From Melieria omissa (Eukaryota; Arthropoda; Insecta; Diptera; Ulidiidae), in contig OZ020268.1 in the NCBI GenBank assembly GCA_963971225.1, positions 11,387,032 through 11,451,031 on the forward strand: a stretch of DNA of 64,000 bases. The letters are read 5' to 3'. The position numbers were made by a program, and so were the translations under genes. Below the pieces are notes generated by a model, which was not told the origin of the DNA, ran no database searches, and worked only from the letters and a program-made list of their open reading frames with translations. The stretch's first letter is position 1; each line of letters begins with the position of its first letter. Positions 33,711 to 44,060 of this stretch are shown one piece after another.

Positions 33711-35089
33711 TCAAAAATATTGGCATCTTATAAATTTTCATCAAAATCAATGAACTCGTTTCCACAGACCTGCCGAACTCTTAGCGGCTGAGACAAGCTG
33801 CTGTTATTCTGTCAAGGGTTCAGATCTTCCTTTCATTAGCTATGTTATGCATATATACTCAGGGTAAATATTTTTGACTTTTTATCTTCGTTTTTGGCTC
33901 TTCTACAACTGAGTCGCATTTCGAAATATTAGGTTAGCAGCTGACTTATCGATCTAGTAGCATAGTCAACGCTTTAGCAAGATTCAATAGTCTCCGTACG
34001 CTTCCATATTCTTTAACACATTCGAGACGACGATTTTTTTCGAACACGGTCGACAGGAGTGAAATTATATTTTTCTTTGAATTTTACACAGTAAAACCAA
34101 TGCCAAATCTATTTTTTCTGTACTTTACAGATTTCATTAGTTCCAGAAAAATCGTATTTCGACGACTAGTTTACTCAGAATAACTGATAATTGCACATTA
34201 CTGTCGTATAGCCTCCGAAATCCATTGCACACACGGTGTGTAATCGGTCTCGAATGGGTTAATCAGTGCATTCAGCCACCTCGGAGTTCTCTACTTTAGA
34301 CTTCATTGACTCTAATGGCCTCTTTGAAAACGATCAATACTTGTTTCCATCATTTCAACAATCCCAACAATGTCTAAGCGACATTCTGCTGTTTATTGCT
34401 ACGATCGTGATACATCGAACCCAGTGACGACAACAGCGATACGACCACATCTGCCAAACTATAGAATTAGTGCGTTCCTACTGAGACGATAAGTTGTCCA
34501 TAGTTGTCGCTCTCACCAACTTTAAAATTATTTTTATTTTGTAGACAACAAAACCAAGTCATGGCAATGCATCTGCTCCGTATTGTGAATACCTCAAATG
34601 TGATGCCACATTTTTGTTTGCCACTTTTCCAATTGCCAAATGCTGAAAGCCAAAATCGGTGACGCACAATTTGCTGCAGCTGCGACCTGTGTACTTTTGG
34701 CCATATTTGCATCTCAATGCGCAGTCAGCAGTTTATTTTTGAATGGTTTGTATGAAAAATTTTTTTTATTGTATAATTATTAATTTTGAAGCATTTTTAT
34801 TAAAGCAAAATGCTGGCGCAATATTTTCCATATGCTTCGTTTAGTGCCATAAATAAGAAGAACTATTTACACTTTCAGACATGTGTTGCTTTTAGGTTTT
34901 TGTTGTTTTGCATTCAAAAAGAGCAAAACACACATAAAACTCAAATGCCAGATTAGCATTCTTTAGGAAAATTTTTAGCTTAGTACTGATGACGTGTTTT
35001 AGGTAGTTCGTAGTTAGTTTTTGAACGAAATTTGGAAAAATATTTCAAAATATGTAAAGTATTTCAAAATCTAAAATCTTAAACTGTAT
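33711..35089. other. Unassigned non-coding stretch
   Basis: No recognised gene, RNA or mobile element. Short open frames only. Confidence 0.5.
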
Positions 35090-35180
35090 AAAATTTTATA
35101 ATTTTTTTATTATTTATTAATTTTTTATTTTTTTACAATTTATTTTTTTATTTATTTTATTTATTTATTTGATTTATTGT
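35090..35180. repeat. T-rich (TTTA)n low-complexity tract
   Basis: Long irregular runs of TTTATT and TTTTTTA. Simple low-complexity DNA. Confidence 0.8.
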
Positions 35181-35462
35181 AATTGAAAGTATTAAGTATT
35201 ACAGGAAAAAGTTACAATAATACATAACTAAGTATTGTTTCTCTTTACTCGAATGTTCTACAGACTACACAATCATAGCAACACTTGCACTGAGTTCCAA
35301 GCCGCTTTCTTTCTTATTGAAAATGCAGCTAAGCTTCAAACAGTTCGTTTCAAGCAGCAAACATCAACATCACAATTTTCATTGACAGTCAGTCAGTCTG
35401 AATACAGTCTTAGCATTCAAATTACTAAAATTAAAGACTACACAAATTTTACAATGCCACAA

Positions 35463-35525
35463 AGATTAGCTCTGCTTAGTGGAGTTGGGATTCGAACTCA
35501 CAACACATTCGCTAAAACAAACTTA
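35463..35525 (-). other. Possible tRNA-derived relic
   Basis: On the minus strand GTGAGTTCGAATCCCAACTC is a good B box and T-arm-like segment. No convincing A box or fold was found upstream, so this is at most the remnant of a SINE head. Confidence 0.3.
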
Positions 35526-37689
35526 TGGAACAAATATAAATAAAATCAGATTTGCATTTAAGAACTTTGCAAATGGTTCCACTTAACATTTCGCACAGCA
35601 ATAAACATAAATCTTTGCTTGGGAAACAGCACAACATAAAAGCATCAACGAAACAAAACGAAAACGCAAAAAACCCACATTAAAGTAAACCAAACTGCGC
35701 GAAAATGCTAAACACTTATGTGCGCCGCTTTTTATATTTTATACAAATATTTTGTTTTTGGTTCTTCCTGTTGCCGTTAGCTGAGGGCGCATAATGTGAC
35801 AAATATAGCCGCAGGCGTAATAATCATAAAATAAATATTGTGACTTTAGGCAACATGACAACACTGAACGGGCATTTGTCGACAGTGGCAGCATTGCATA
35901 CTTTTAGGGGGCATGATAATATTTTTGGCGAGAATTATTGCAGAGACGGTTCGAAGCAATACTGAAATGTTCAAGAACGAGTTACGCTTTGGGCAGACAA
36001 GTACAAAAGGCAGCTGGGTACAGCGCAGTGAGTCAGTTTGGTTTTGACAAGTAACGGTATAACACGGAGTGGGAAAGTGAGGTGAAAATAAAGTGACTGG
36101 TGAATAAGTGAAGTGAAAGATACTTAAGAGAAGTGTTAAAAAAGTGACTACGTTACAGAATCCAGCGATACGAACTACGCCTGCGTTGGCCAACGGAACT
36201 AATTTTCGTAACAAAATTCAAATATTTATGGGCTGTGCGTTGATGTTCGACCACAGTGCATCGGTATGAGTGTTTACACTCGCACGTCAAGTATTTAAGG
36301 CATACTTTTAGGTGCTGAGCATCAGATTTGCGTTGTTCAGGCGTCAGATGAAGATTTATTGTACAGCAAAACATTTTAAGCTTTTGATTGCCTGAATTTT
36401 GGACCATTTAAATTTGTATGCGAAATTATGGCAGCAGAACAAACATGTTGTTATTCTTTCAGTTCTCTATGCACTTCAATTTTTCATTTCACATGCAAAT
36501 ATAAACTTAATGCAATTTAATGTAAATATCAACTTTTCAGCTCGAGTGGAATATGGTCAACAAAATTCCTCAGTTCAGAAAATTTAACCCAAAATCTGAA
36601 GTAAATACAAACATTGATAGTCACATCTCTTGACTGGCAAATCACAAAAGGCAAATAAATATAGCAAACACTGAGAAACCGTGTAAAGTGTGCCTGAACG
36701 TCAGAAGTGCTGTCCATTATTTGCTCTTCTACACGCGTTGTGCTTGTGAGTCCATTCAGTTGAGCCGCAACCAACCAGAACCTGTTGCGCGTTATGACAA
36801 AAACGGTGAAAACAGGCAAAACTGAAGTGGAAAATCTGCTTCGAACATTTGTCAGTTGCCATGAAACGAAAATTTTATAATCAAATTTTCTACCTTCGAA
36901 CAACTTTCAACGTTCACGTGCGCTCCCAGGGGTTTCCCCAGTAGTTCAAGTGTTACCTTTGTACAAAAACAACTGAAGATAGCAAAACGGCACAACATAA
37001 CAATTCTGTGCTTAAAGAAATTGGAAATGTGCGTTTATTTAAGAATGTTGACACTTTTGGTGTTTATCTTCTTTCGTATGCCAAATAATTCAATTTGAAC
37101 AACATTGAGTGGGTGTGGAGCGCAGAAGTATGTGGCGACTACAATGGTTGGCCTTTTGAAAAGGCAAAAAATAACCAATGCAAACTATGGATTGTGGTAT
37201 TTGCACATTGAAGTTAAATTTGTCTAAAAAACTTTTGTGTAGAGAAACACTTAAAGAAGGAAAGAATGCGGAGCCTTTTTGAAATGTAACAATTTTTTGT
37301 TTAATACTTGAAAATGAATTCTTGTGGGACATACGATATTTTATTGTGTTGGTTCATTGCCCTGTGAATGGACACAGAAACTCTCTGCTTTTGTCACTGA
37401 GATAAAATTGTTGACAAAAAAGAAAATAATCGCTAATTCAAAGAAATCTTCTAAGTTTCACGGCTCACAAATGTTTCCTAAACTTGGCATCCTTTCAAAA
37501 TCAAAGCATTGAAAAGCATTAATCCTTTGATTGAACGTTACCAGGAAACACCGAACGAACTTTTAAGAATATTTTTTACTTTGAATCTCAGTTAAGTATA
37601 TTTTTAATTAATTTATTTTTTTCAATTTAAAACAATTTTTTTTTACTCTGGCTTACATTTATTTTTAGGTGAAGGTTCATACTGAACCT
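35526..37689. other. Unassigned non-coding stretch
   Basis: No recognised gene. A small hairpin near 37669-37696 (GTGAAGGTTCA with TGAACCTTTCAC) lies just before the next dispersed repeat. Confidence 0.5.
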
Positions 37690-37955
37690 TTCACATTTTA
37701 TGATAAAATTTAAAAAAATTATAATTTCGTATTTTTCCATAAATATTAAATAATGTTTTTGTAATTAAAAAATATTAATACAAAATTTATTTAACCCGTT
37801 TTAAGCTAAAATTGTTCAAAATAAAACTAGCTCTAGAACTCTAATACAGAGGCGTGGCGACTTCAAATGTCGTGTGCACACTTCTTAGACATGATTTAAG
37901 TACTAAAAAGTAATATCGAGACATAGGGTAAAATTCGGGGTGGAAAGGGTTTATA
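37690..37955. repeat. About 270-bp dispersed repeat, copy 2
   Basis: Same order of landmarks as 30110-30385, including ACTAGCTCTAGAACTCTAA and ACTTCAAATGTCGTGTGCAC. The two copies differ by many scattered substitutions and small indels, so they are old. Confidence 0.75.
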
Positions 37956-38075
37956 TTTCTATCAACTTTTGCTCTGATGACTTTCATTTTTTAATCGGGT
38001 TCTACAATTAGGGTTCCACAATTACAATTAGCCCAATCCGATGTGTTCCTTTCGAGATATCAGCGAATATAATAT

Positions 38076-38242
38076 TGTTACGAAAATGACTTTCCAAGTT
38101 TGTTTTTGGATTGTGCTTGAAACTAAAACCACTTTAATTATTCAGCGCAAAACGCAGTCAGAAACCAACCATAACTTTATTTACAAATTTACACTTGTTA
38201 CTACTTTACACTACTACTATTGCATGTTTCCCCTTTTCTTGC
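38076..38242 (-). mobile_element. LTR fragment related to the 12-kb solo LTR
   Basis: The plus strand starts TGTTACGAAAATGAC directly after ATAT (38072-38075). It continues GGATTGTGCTTGAAA, TTATTCAGCGCAAA, ACTTTATTTACAAATTTACA and GCATGTTTCCCCTTTT, which is the reverse complement of the 3' part of the LTR at 12378-12765. It is cut off near 38242, shortly before the mariner at 38286. Confidence 0.75.
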
Positions 38243-38285
38243 TCGAATCAGACCCCTCCTGAAAATTTTAATATGAGTGAATATA

Positions 38286-39198
38286 TCAGGTGTACAACTT
38301 TGCTTCCGCCGTTTTCCGATAGGTGGCTGTACCGGCTGAGGCTGGTTGAAATACATAGATGGTAATGCCTTTAAAGTGAGTGTGGACAGTGCCTAACGAC
38401 TTATCATCGCCGTTTCAGTGACAGTTAATCTTGTTTTCGTATTATTCACGCTCGAAAATGTCCGTTTATGTGCCCAATTCTCGCCATTTGCGCGAAGTTT
38501 TACTTTTCTGTTACAATTCGAAAAAAAAAATGCAGCTGAAGCGCATCGAATGCTCTCAGAAACTTACGGTGATGCTGCTGTGAGTGAAAGAACGTGTCGG
38601 GAGTGGTTTCAACGTTTTAAAAATGGTGATTTCAATGTCGAAGACAAACATGGTGGTGGAAGAGAAAAAACCTTCAAAGATGAACAACTAGAAGCATTGC
38701 TTGATGAAGATTCGTGCCAAACCCAAGAAGAGCTTGCCGAATCGTTGGGAGTGAGTCAGCAAGCCATTTCAAAACGTCTCAAGGCCCTGGGCATGATTCA
38801 GAAAGAAGGAAACTGGGTGCCGTACGAGTTGAAACCGAGGGACATCGTCGCAAAAGTGGTCAAAAAGTACCTGGAAACGCTGAAATGGGAAGTCTTGCCC
38901 CACCCGCCGTATTCCCCAGATGTCGCCCCTTCTGACTTCCACCTATTCCGTTCGATGGCACACGGCCTGGCAGATCAACATTTTCAATCCTTCGAAGAAT
39001 TGGAAAAATGGATTGCTTCATGGATAGCGTCAAAAGAGGACTCCTTTTTTCGAGCCGGCATCCGAAAATTGCCGGAAAGATGGGAGAAAGTTGTCGCTAG
39101 CGACGGACAATACTTTGAATAATACATCTGTAAGCACTTTTTCGCAATAAAGCTTTTAATTTTGGAAAAAAACGGCGGAAGCAAAGTTGTACACCTGA
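38286..39198 (+). mobile_element. Internally deleted mauritiana-like mariner with perfect TIRs (913 bp)
   Basis: Both ends carry a perfect 30-bp inverted repeat starting TCAGGTGTACAACTTTGCTT. TA flanks both ends (38284-38285 and 39199-39200). A full mariner of this type is about 1.3 kb, so about 0.4 kb of the transposase core is missing. Intact ends suggest the copy could still be mobilised by a transposase supplied elsewhere. Its perfect arms imply less decay than the two other mariner copies in this window. Confidence 0.92.
38458..39122 (+). pseudogene. Mariner transposase, frameshifted and missing its catalytic core
   Basis: The likely original start is the ATG at 38458 (MSVYVPNSRHLREVLLFCYN). 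A 10-A run at 38521-38530 then puts the frame out of register. The main frame picks up at NAAEAHRMLSETYG and keeps the two helix-turn-helix regions, including CREWFQRFKNGDF and ELAESLGVSQQAISKRLKAL, up to GNWVPYELKPRD. It then jumps to the C-terminal part, with the third catalytic Asp in PYSPDVAPSDFHLF, and ends LPERWEKVVASDGQYFE. The first two catalytic aspartates are absent. The DNA-binding half resembles Mos1-group (mauritiana) transposases. It is catalytically dead. Confidence 0.88.
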
Positions 39199-39200
39199 TA

Positions 39201-40429
39201 CATATATTATTTTTTAGCTTTTTTTATGCCTTTGAGAATATTCGTTAAGGCTTAATAATGCAAAATAAAAAACTTAAAAAGGATTAACAAAAACCAAAAT
39301 TATTCATGCATCAACAGTTGAAAGAAATAACGTTCAATCTCTGAGTTCAAATTAGTTGTTTAAAAAATCAACCAGCAACCCTAAATGGGTTAATACGTGT
39401 ATCCCCTGCGCACTGACTCGCATAAAAACAACAAAAGTTGCCAACAATTCCAAGTGTTGTCTCTCTAATTAACCACTCGAATAAAAGCGCAACTGCTCAA
39501 CACAACAAAACAAAAACGCTAAGCAACTTTCTAATTACATCCGTCAGTGCATTACGCTTCCATTGCACCCAATGTTCCTCACCTCTGCTCTTTCTGCATG
39601 TTGCAAATCCTGTTTATAAGTTAACAAACTTCAACCCTGGACGCCTGTCTGCCTGTCAATCAAGCCAGGCAATCGACCAGTTTTGCACCACAAGCGCAAC
39701 AAAAAAAAAACAATATTGCCAACAAAACTTAATTGAAAGCAAATTCAAAGCACAAAGCGCATTGTGGCTGCAGCTGCAACATTTCAGCGGTAATTTGACA
39801 CGCAGCGGCGCAATGAACCGGCGCGAAAATAAAGAAAGGCACTGCAAGCGTTAATGAGCGTTGCAGTTTGTCAAGTTCATTGTTGCACACACACACGCAC
39901 ACACACAATGACAGCGCCATTTTGCAATCTGCACTGTGGGTCAAGCACCTCTCGCAGCTGTTCGGAGACAAGCAAATGTTTGTATTTTTTTTTCAAAGTT
40001 TGTCGCATAACTTCGAGGGTCTCGCATTTGAGCGCCAGTCAACGCGTCGTTTCTATTTGCATATTGCGCGCACTTAATTTGCATTCGTCTGCCGTCTGTC
40101 ACAATTACAGCACGCACACTAACACATACGCACAGCTGCGGCTTTTCGCATATTAAAAACTCTGTCAGTCAGTCACATATTCGCACGAATCGTACGTGTG
40201 GTAACAATGAAGTCTTTTTACACTGTGCGTCGATTCATTAACGTGCGTCGGTGTGCGTCGAGCGTCTGGAATTTTATTTTTGTTGAATTTCAATGAATGT
40301 TTGCAACAACTCAATTAACAGTCTGCTTGTGCTTAGCTTCTTTAGAATATTAAATATTTTCATTTGAAAATCATATTTTCCACGTACACAACAATTGTAC
40401 ACGCAGTGGATGCAAAGTTGTTACAGGCA
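39201..40429. other. Non-coding stretch, partly GC-balanced
   Basis: 39430-40200 is less AT-rich and open in several frames on both strands without motifs. A CA-rich run lies at 39884-39908. I recognise no gene. It may be a regulatory island, but that is speculative. Confidence 0.4.
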
Positions 40430-40552
40430 AGTGACGCACATAGAATTTCATTTTGGAGGGAGGAGGGATTGCGTACAACATTTGAGCCTAAATCCGTTTG
40501 AAACAATATTTTACACCTACCCCGCCCCCCGCCCTTTGGGTGCCACTGTTAC
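40430..40552 (+). mobile_element. hAT-like MITE, related to 14684 (about 120 bp)
   Basis: Left AAGTGACGCACATAGAATTT and TCATTTTGGAGGGAGGAGGG match the series at 14684. The right side ends GGGTGCCACTG, whose reverse complement CAGTGGCACCC resembles the family terminus CAGTGGCGCAC. The left terminus has decayed. It is non-coding. Confidence 0.5.
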
Positions 40553-40721
40553 AGGCAGATATCAAACATGCAACCGATTCATTGCACCAAAGATTGAGAT
40601 ATGAGGAGACATTAAGAGTGAATTGTAAGTAAGTGAACCACTTGTAAGATGAATATCCATCCATCCAGTCCAGTCCAACGATGCGAAAAAACACGTTTAT
40701 TGTGAGGAAATGATTACAATT

Positions 40722-41147
40722 TTATTCTTCAAAGTAATGGCCATCGCTAGCTACACATTTTTCCCATCTCTCAGGCAATTTATGGATGCCTCGCCAAAAA
40801 AATGTTTCGTCTTTTGCTGAAACCAATCATCGATCCATTTTTTGACTTCTGCGTGAGAATTGAAGCGCTGTTCCGTTAATGCGTGGCCCATCGATGCGAA
40901 CATGTGATAATCCGAAGGCGCCAAGTCTGGTGAGTAAGCCGCATGAGCAAGAGCTTCCCAGTTGTACGATGCAACCAATTCTTTGGTGGCTCTAGTGCGG
41001 TGTGGTGGTGCGTTGTCATCGAGGAAAATCACTTTGTGTTGCCTGGCTTCATATTCTGGGCGTTTTTGGCGTATAGCACGGTTCAAATCGGCCAATTGTT
41101 GTTGGTAACGTTCACCGTTAACCGTTTCACCAGGTTTTAGAAGGTTT
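40722..41147 (-). pseudogene. Mariner transposase C-terminal remnant
   Basis: Minus-strand reading from about 41147: LLKPGETVNGERYQQQLADL, then KVIFLDDNAPPHRT and PDLAPSDYHMFASMGHAL. The second and third catalytic aspartates (in DDNAP and PSDYH) are separated by 34 residues, the standard mariner DD34D spacing. After TKHFF a 7-A run (40796-40802) shifts the frame. The expected GIHKLPERW-like end reads on in another frame to a stop at 40722-40724. The N-terminal DNA-binding half is missing. The minus-strand frame upstream of 41147 (to 41311) is not recognisable as transposase. No paired inverted repeats could be identified. This is an inactive fossil, distinct from the two mariners at 15.9 and 38.3 kb. 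Confidence 0.8.
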
Positions 41148-41526
41148 TTTTCTTCAAATGGTAACACAAAATTAACTGTGTCCGCAAATCGTAATTTGTA
41201 GGCACGTAATCCGACATTTTCCGGAGCGTCAAACAATGCGTTGTTGGATGAAACTTGACAAATTGTGAACTGAATATTGTTGACATATGACAGAAGAAGT
41301 AAACATGACATTTGCTACGGTTCCGAAGTTTATAAATATTCGGCTATTTACCGCTAGATGTCGTTACCGGTTTCATAGGCGCATACCTGGTATAAACAAA
41401 CATTTTTTGTGCAAACAAAAGAAAGATTATGTCATAGAAAAATTTACTATAAAATAATTTCCAAAATTTTTTACCAACTTAATTACAAAATTAAACCAAC
41501 ATAAAATTATAACAAATCAGGACCTT

Positions 41527-41619
41527 GCTCTTCTTATTCTATAAAAAGTCTTCTTCTTATTCTATAAAAAGTCTTCTTCTTATTCTATAAAAAGTCTTCT
41601 TCTTATTCTCTAAAAAGTC
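41527..41619. repeat. 23-bp minisatellite, four units
   Basis: TTCTTATTCTATAAAAAGTC repeats with a 23-bp period starting near 41531, 41554, 41577 and 41600. The last unit has one substitution. Confidence 0.95.
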
Positions 41620-41689
41620 CTTGAGTCCATTGTTGGATTGTGAATGTTTGTATTAATATGAAAATTAGTTCAGCTGTCTAACGCAGGTG

Positions 41690-41760
41690 TAATTCGTTTC
41701 TCTGGATTGTGCTTTAAAATAAAACACACTTAAATCCTTCAACACTTTTAACCATTAGGT
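41690..41760 (-). mobile_element. Probable LTR fragment, third relative
   Basis: CTGGATTGTGCTTTAAAATA followed by AAACACACTTAAA-CCTTCAA resembles CTGGATTGTGCTTGAAAATA-AAACCACTTCAA of the LTR copies at 38.1 and 46.7 kb. The rest is too diverged to align by eye. Confidence 0.4.
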
Positions 41761-41881
41761 AGTAGTCACTTTCTTTACAATTATACGATTTATATTTTTT
41801 ATTGTATCTTACTCATTGCACTATCTGTGTTACTCTGTGTGCAGCTGTGCTTTCCAAAAAAAAACTCTACTCTGCACTGTA

Positions 41882-42140
41882 CCAGTATCGCCTCGAATGG
41901 ATCTCGAATGTCCCAGTATCGCCTCGACTTATTCCCGAACATCCCAGTATCGCCCCGACTTCTCTGGAACATTCCACTATCGCCTCAAGTTGTAGTTGAA
42001 CATCCCAGTATCGCCTCGAGTTATTCTCGAACATCCTAGTATCGCCTCGAGTTGTATCCCAGGATAGCCGCGAGTCATTTCTGCCCCAAAAAGTATGCCA
42101 TGCTCAGAGCTCATTCCCAAATATCCCAGTATTGCCTTGC
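41882..42140. repeat. About 30-bp minisatellite, CCCAGTATCGCCTCGA units
   Basis: Units of CCCAGTATCGCCTCGA plus a variable 14-16-bp spacer (such as TTATTCTCGAACAT) start near 41882, 41912, 41944, 41973, 42005 and 42035. Degenerate units continue to about 42140. Several spacers contain a TCGAA or GGAA core. Confidence 0.9.
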
Positions 42141-42249
42141 AATTGCACAGAGGCATCTAGCATTATTGTTACAGTACGGATCTCTAAAAAATCCGTCACG
42201 TGGGCCCAAAACTGATCGCCCATCCCTTACCGATCCGCTTCAAATTTCA

Positions 42250-42324
42250 AGCCTTAAGATCTTATCTCAAAATTTTATCCGGTTTTCCGGTGTGAAAAAC
42301 TTTTTTAATTTTTGTTGCACGGTG
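42250..42324 (-). mobile_element. Single tip of the GTGCGAC inverted-repeat element
   Basis: CCGGTGTGAAAAACTTTTTT and TTGTTGCACGGTGTTAT match the right tip of the element at 26033-27162 (CCGGTGTAAAAAAGC, TGTCGCACGGTGTTAT). The remainder of the arm is lost or too diverged to recognise. Confidence 0.55.
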
Positions 42325-43693
42325 TTATTGAACTCTTAACCGGAATATTCCTAGCTAGAGATCATAGTGCTGTCTACACTAAAGATTTGATAGAGTAAAC
42401 CATATCTGTCGAGACCTTCCGATTCAGTCAATGGAAAGCAACTTAATTTTTTATTTTAAACACTCTGGAAGCGCAGAAAAGTGGTTAAAAAATTATCTCC
42501 GCTCGATCCGATTGGTGATAAGGATAATGAAAGAAGGGTACTGCATCAGTGAAATATTATCAGTTGTGTTGTTTGCTCTAAAACTCTTTAAAACATATTT
42601 TCTTTGCATTCTGTTTTCATTCCATCAAAGAGACTCAATCGTTCTTTTAAATCAAGTCCACATCATAAACAACACTTTTAATGTTAATAAGTGTCCTTAC
42701 TTTTCAATTGCTTCTTCATCTTCTACCACTCGCTACTTTTATCTTTGCTTCCTCTTTACTTTCCTCTGTACTTTTAAGCCAAAATAAACTCCACTAAAAA
42801 ATTGTTCACGCTGATTAAAGTCTGCAGCAGGAACCGCAGCTGCCATCGCCACAATCCCGAACACGTTTGCTTACGTGCGCAACAAAGTCGCCAATAAGCC
42901 ACATTTGCTTGTTGCATACATTTGTTGCTTTTGCAGCAACAAATTATGCGACATTATTCGTCGTACGTCGCTATCGCCGCGGCACACGGTGTGCCGGGCT
43001 AATTTATTTGCGCACGTCTGCGCATTATGAAGTTGTCAGTGGTGCTCGATGCGGTTGCCGGTTACTGCTGCCTACACACACACACACATATAGATGATAA
43101 AGCAGCAGCTGCAGTGGCTGTGCTGCTGCATTGACATCAATACTGAAGATTGGGAGTAAGTGGCGCTAACGTGGCCAGCAGTCTTAGCTGTATGTGTTGC
43201 TGTATTGTGTGCGACGGCAACTGTTGCTGCTGTTCGTGCCGGCGACTGCAACGACAATAAAGATAATATTCCGGTGTGCACATGTGAAGCTATAGAAAGC
43301 ATGTGGCTGTTTGCAAGTTGACGAGAAGAAGTTGAAGAGTGAAATTTAGAGTCAACGCAGAGGCAATGTGGCAGTGCACAGTGGTTGTGGTTTGTATATG
43401 AGGTGAAAAAAAACGAGTAGTTGAATCATTGTTGAATGATAAATTTGAATACAATAGATGGTCGTGACCACAAAGCATCCACAAACATGTGGACGTTCCA
43501 TATAACACATCGATTGTGGGTTTGTCTTTATTGTGGGTGTTGACTTTCAGGGGAACTGAGATCTACCTGAACCATACATTTCATTCAAACTACTTACTAA
43601 AGACATACAGTAAAGGAAGTGAGTTATGTGTATGTACACATGAATAGATAAAGACAAGATTATGGCCAAATTCTGCTTATATCGAGCAGCTCT
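42325..43693. other. Non-coding stretch with a GC-balanced island
   Basis: 42820-43300 is less AT-rich, with CAGCAGCTGCAG-type repeats and an (AC)n run at 43075-43088. Frames open on both strands carry no motif. No gene is recognised. Confidence 0.45.
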
Positions 43694-44060
43694 TTGAAGT
43701 CATTGTGGGATTACTGTGTCACAGGGTCTCTGCTCGGAAAAGTCTGTCTCTGCAGTGATGTCTGCAGAAGCTGTTGTGATGGAGAGGATACAAAAACTAT
43801 AGAACACTTTCGATTGCAGTTTCCATATCTACAGAAACGCCGTTACTGTTTTTTGGGATCTAAGTTGCTTATAGTCTGAGCAACGTAACTGAAGAATTAA
43901 ATTTGGATTTCTTAAACTTCATCAAAAAGTCAAACAAATTCAATTCAATGGATTAACACTCTGGTACGCTGGACAGTTAAATATTATTTCACCTATACAA
44001 AGGTGACTTCCGAGTAGAACTGCTCACATCCTTCGAAACCTAACCTAACCTAATTGAACC
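43694..44060 (+). mobile_element. Non-LTR retrotransposon 3' end with CCTAA tail
   Basis: The frame at 43694-43879 ends with CRSCCDGEDTKTIEHF followed by RLQFPYLQKRRYCFLGSKLL. This matches the Cys-x2-Cys ... EHF-x-CP-x-RR-FLG pattern at the C terminus of Jockey/R1-like ORF2 proteins. The expected Cys-Pro is changed to Phe-Pro. A short 3' region follows, ending in CCTAACCTAACCTAATTGAA near 44038-44057, a simple tail. It is a heavily 5'-truncated, inactive copy. The exact clade is not assignable. Confidence 0.65.

Noticed and set aside
38714..38935. Second plus-strand frame over the mariner
   Set aside because: Shadow of the transposase in another phase.
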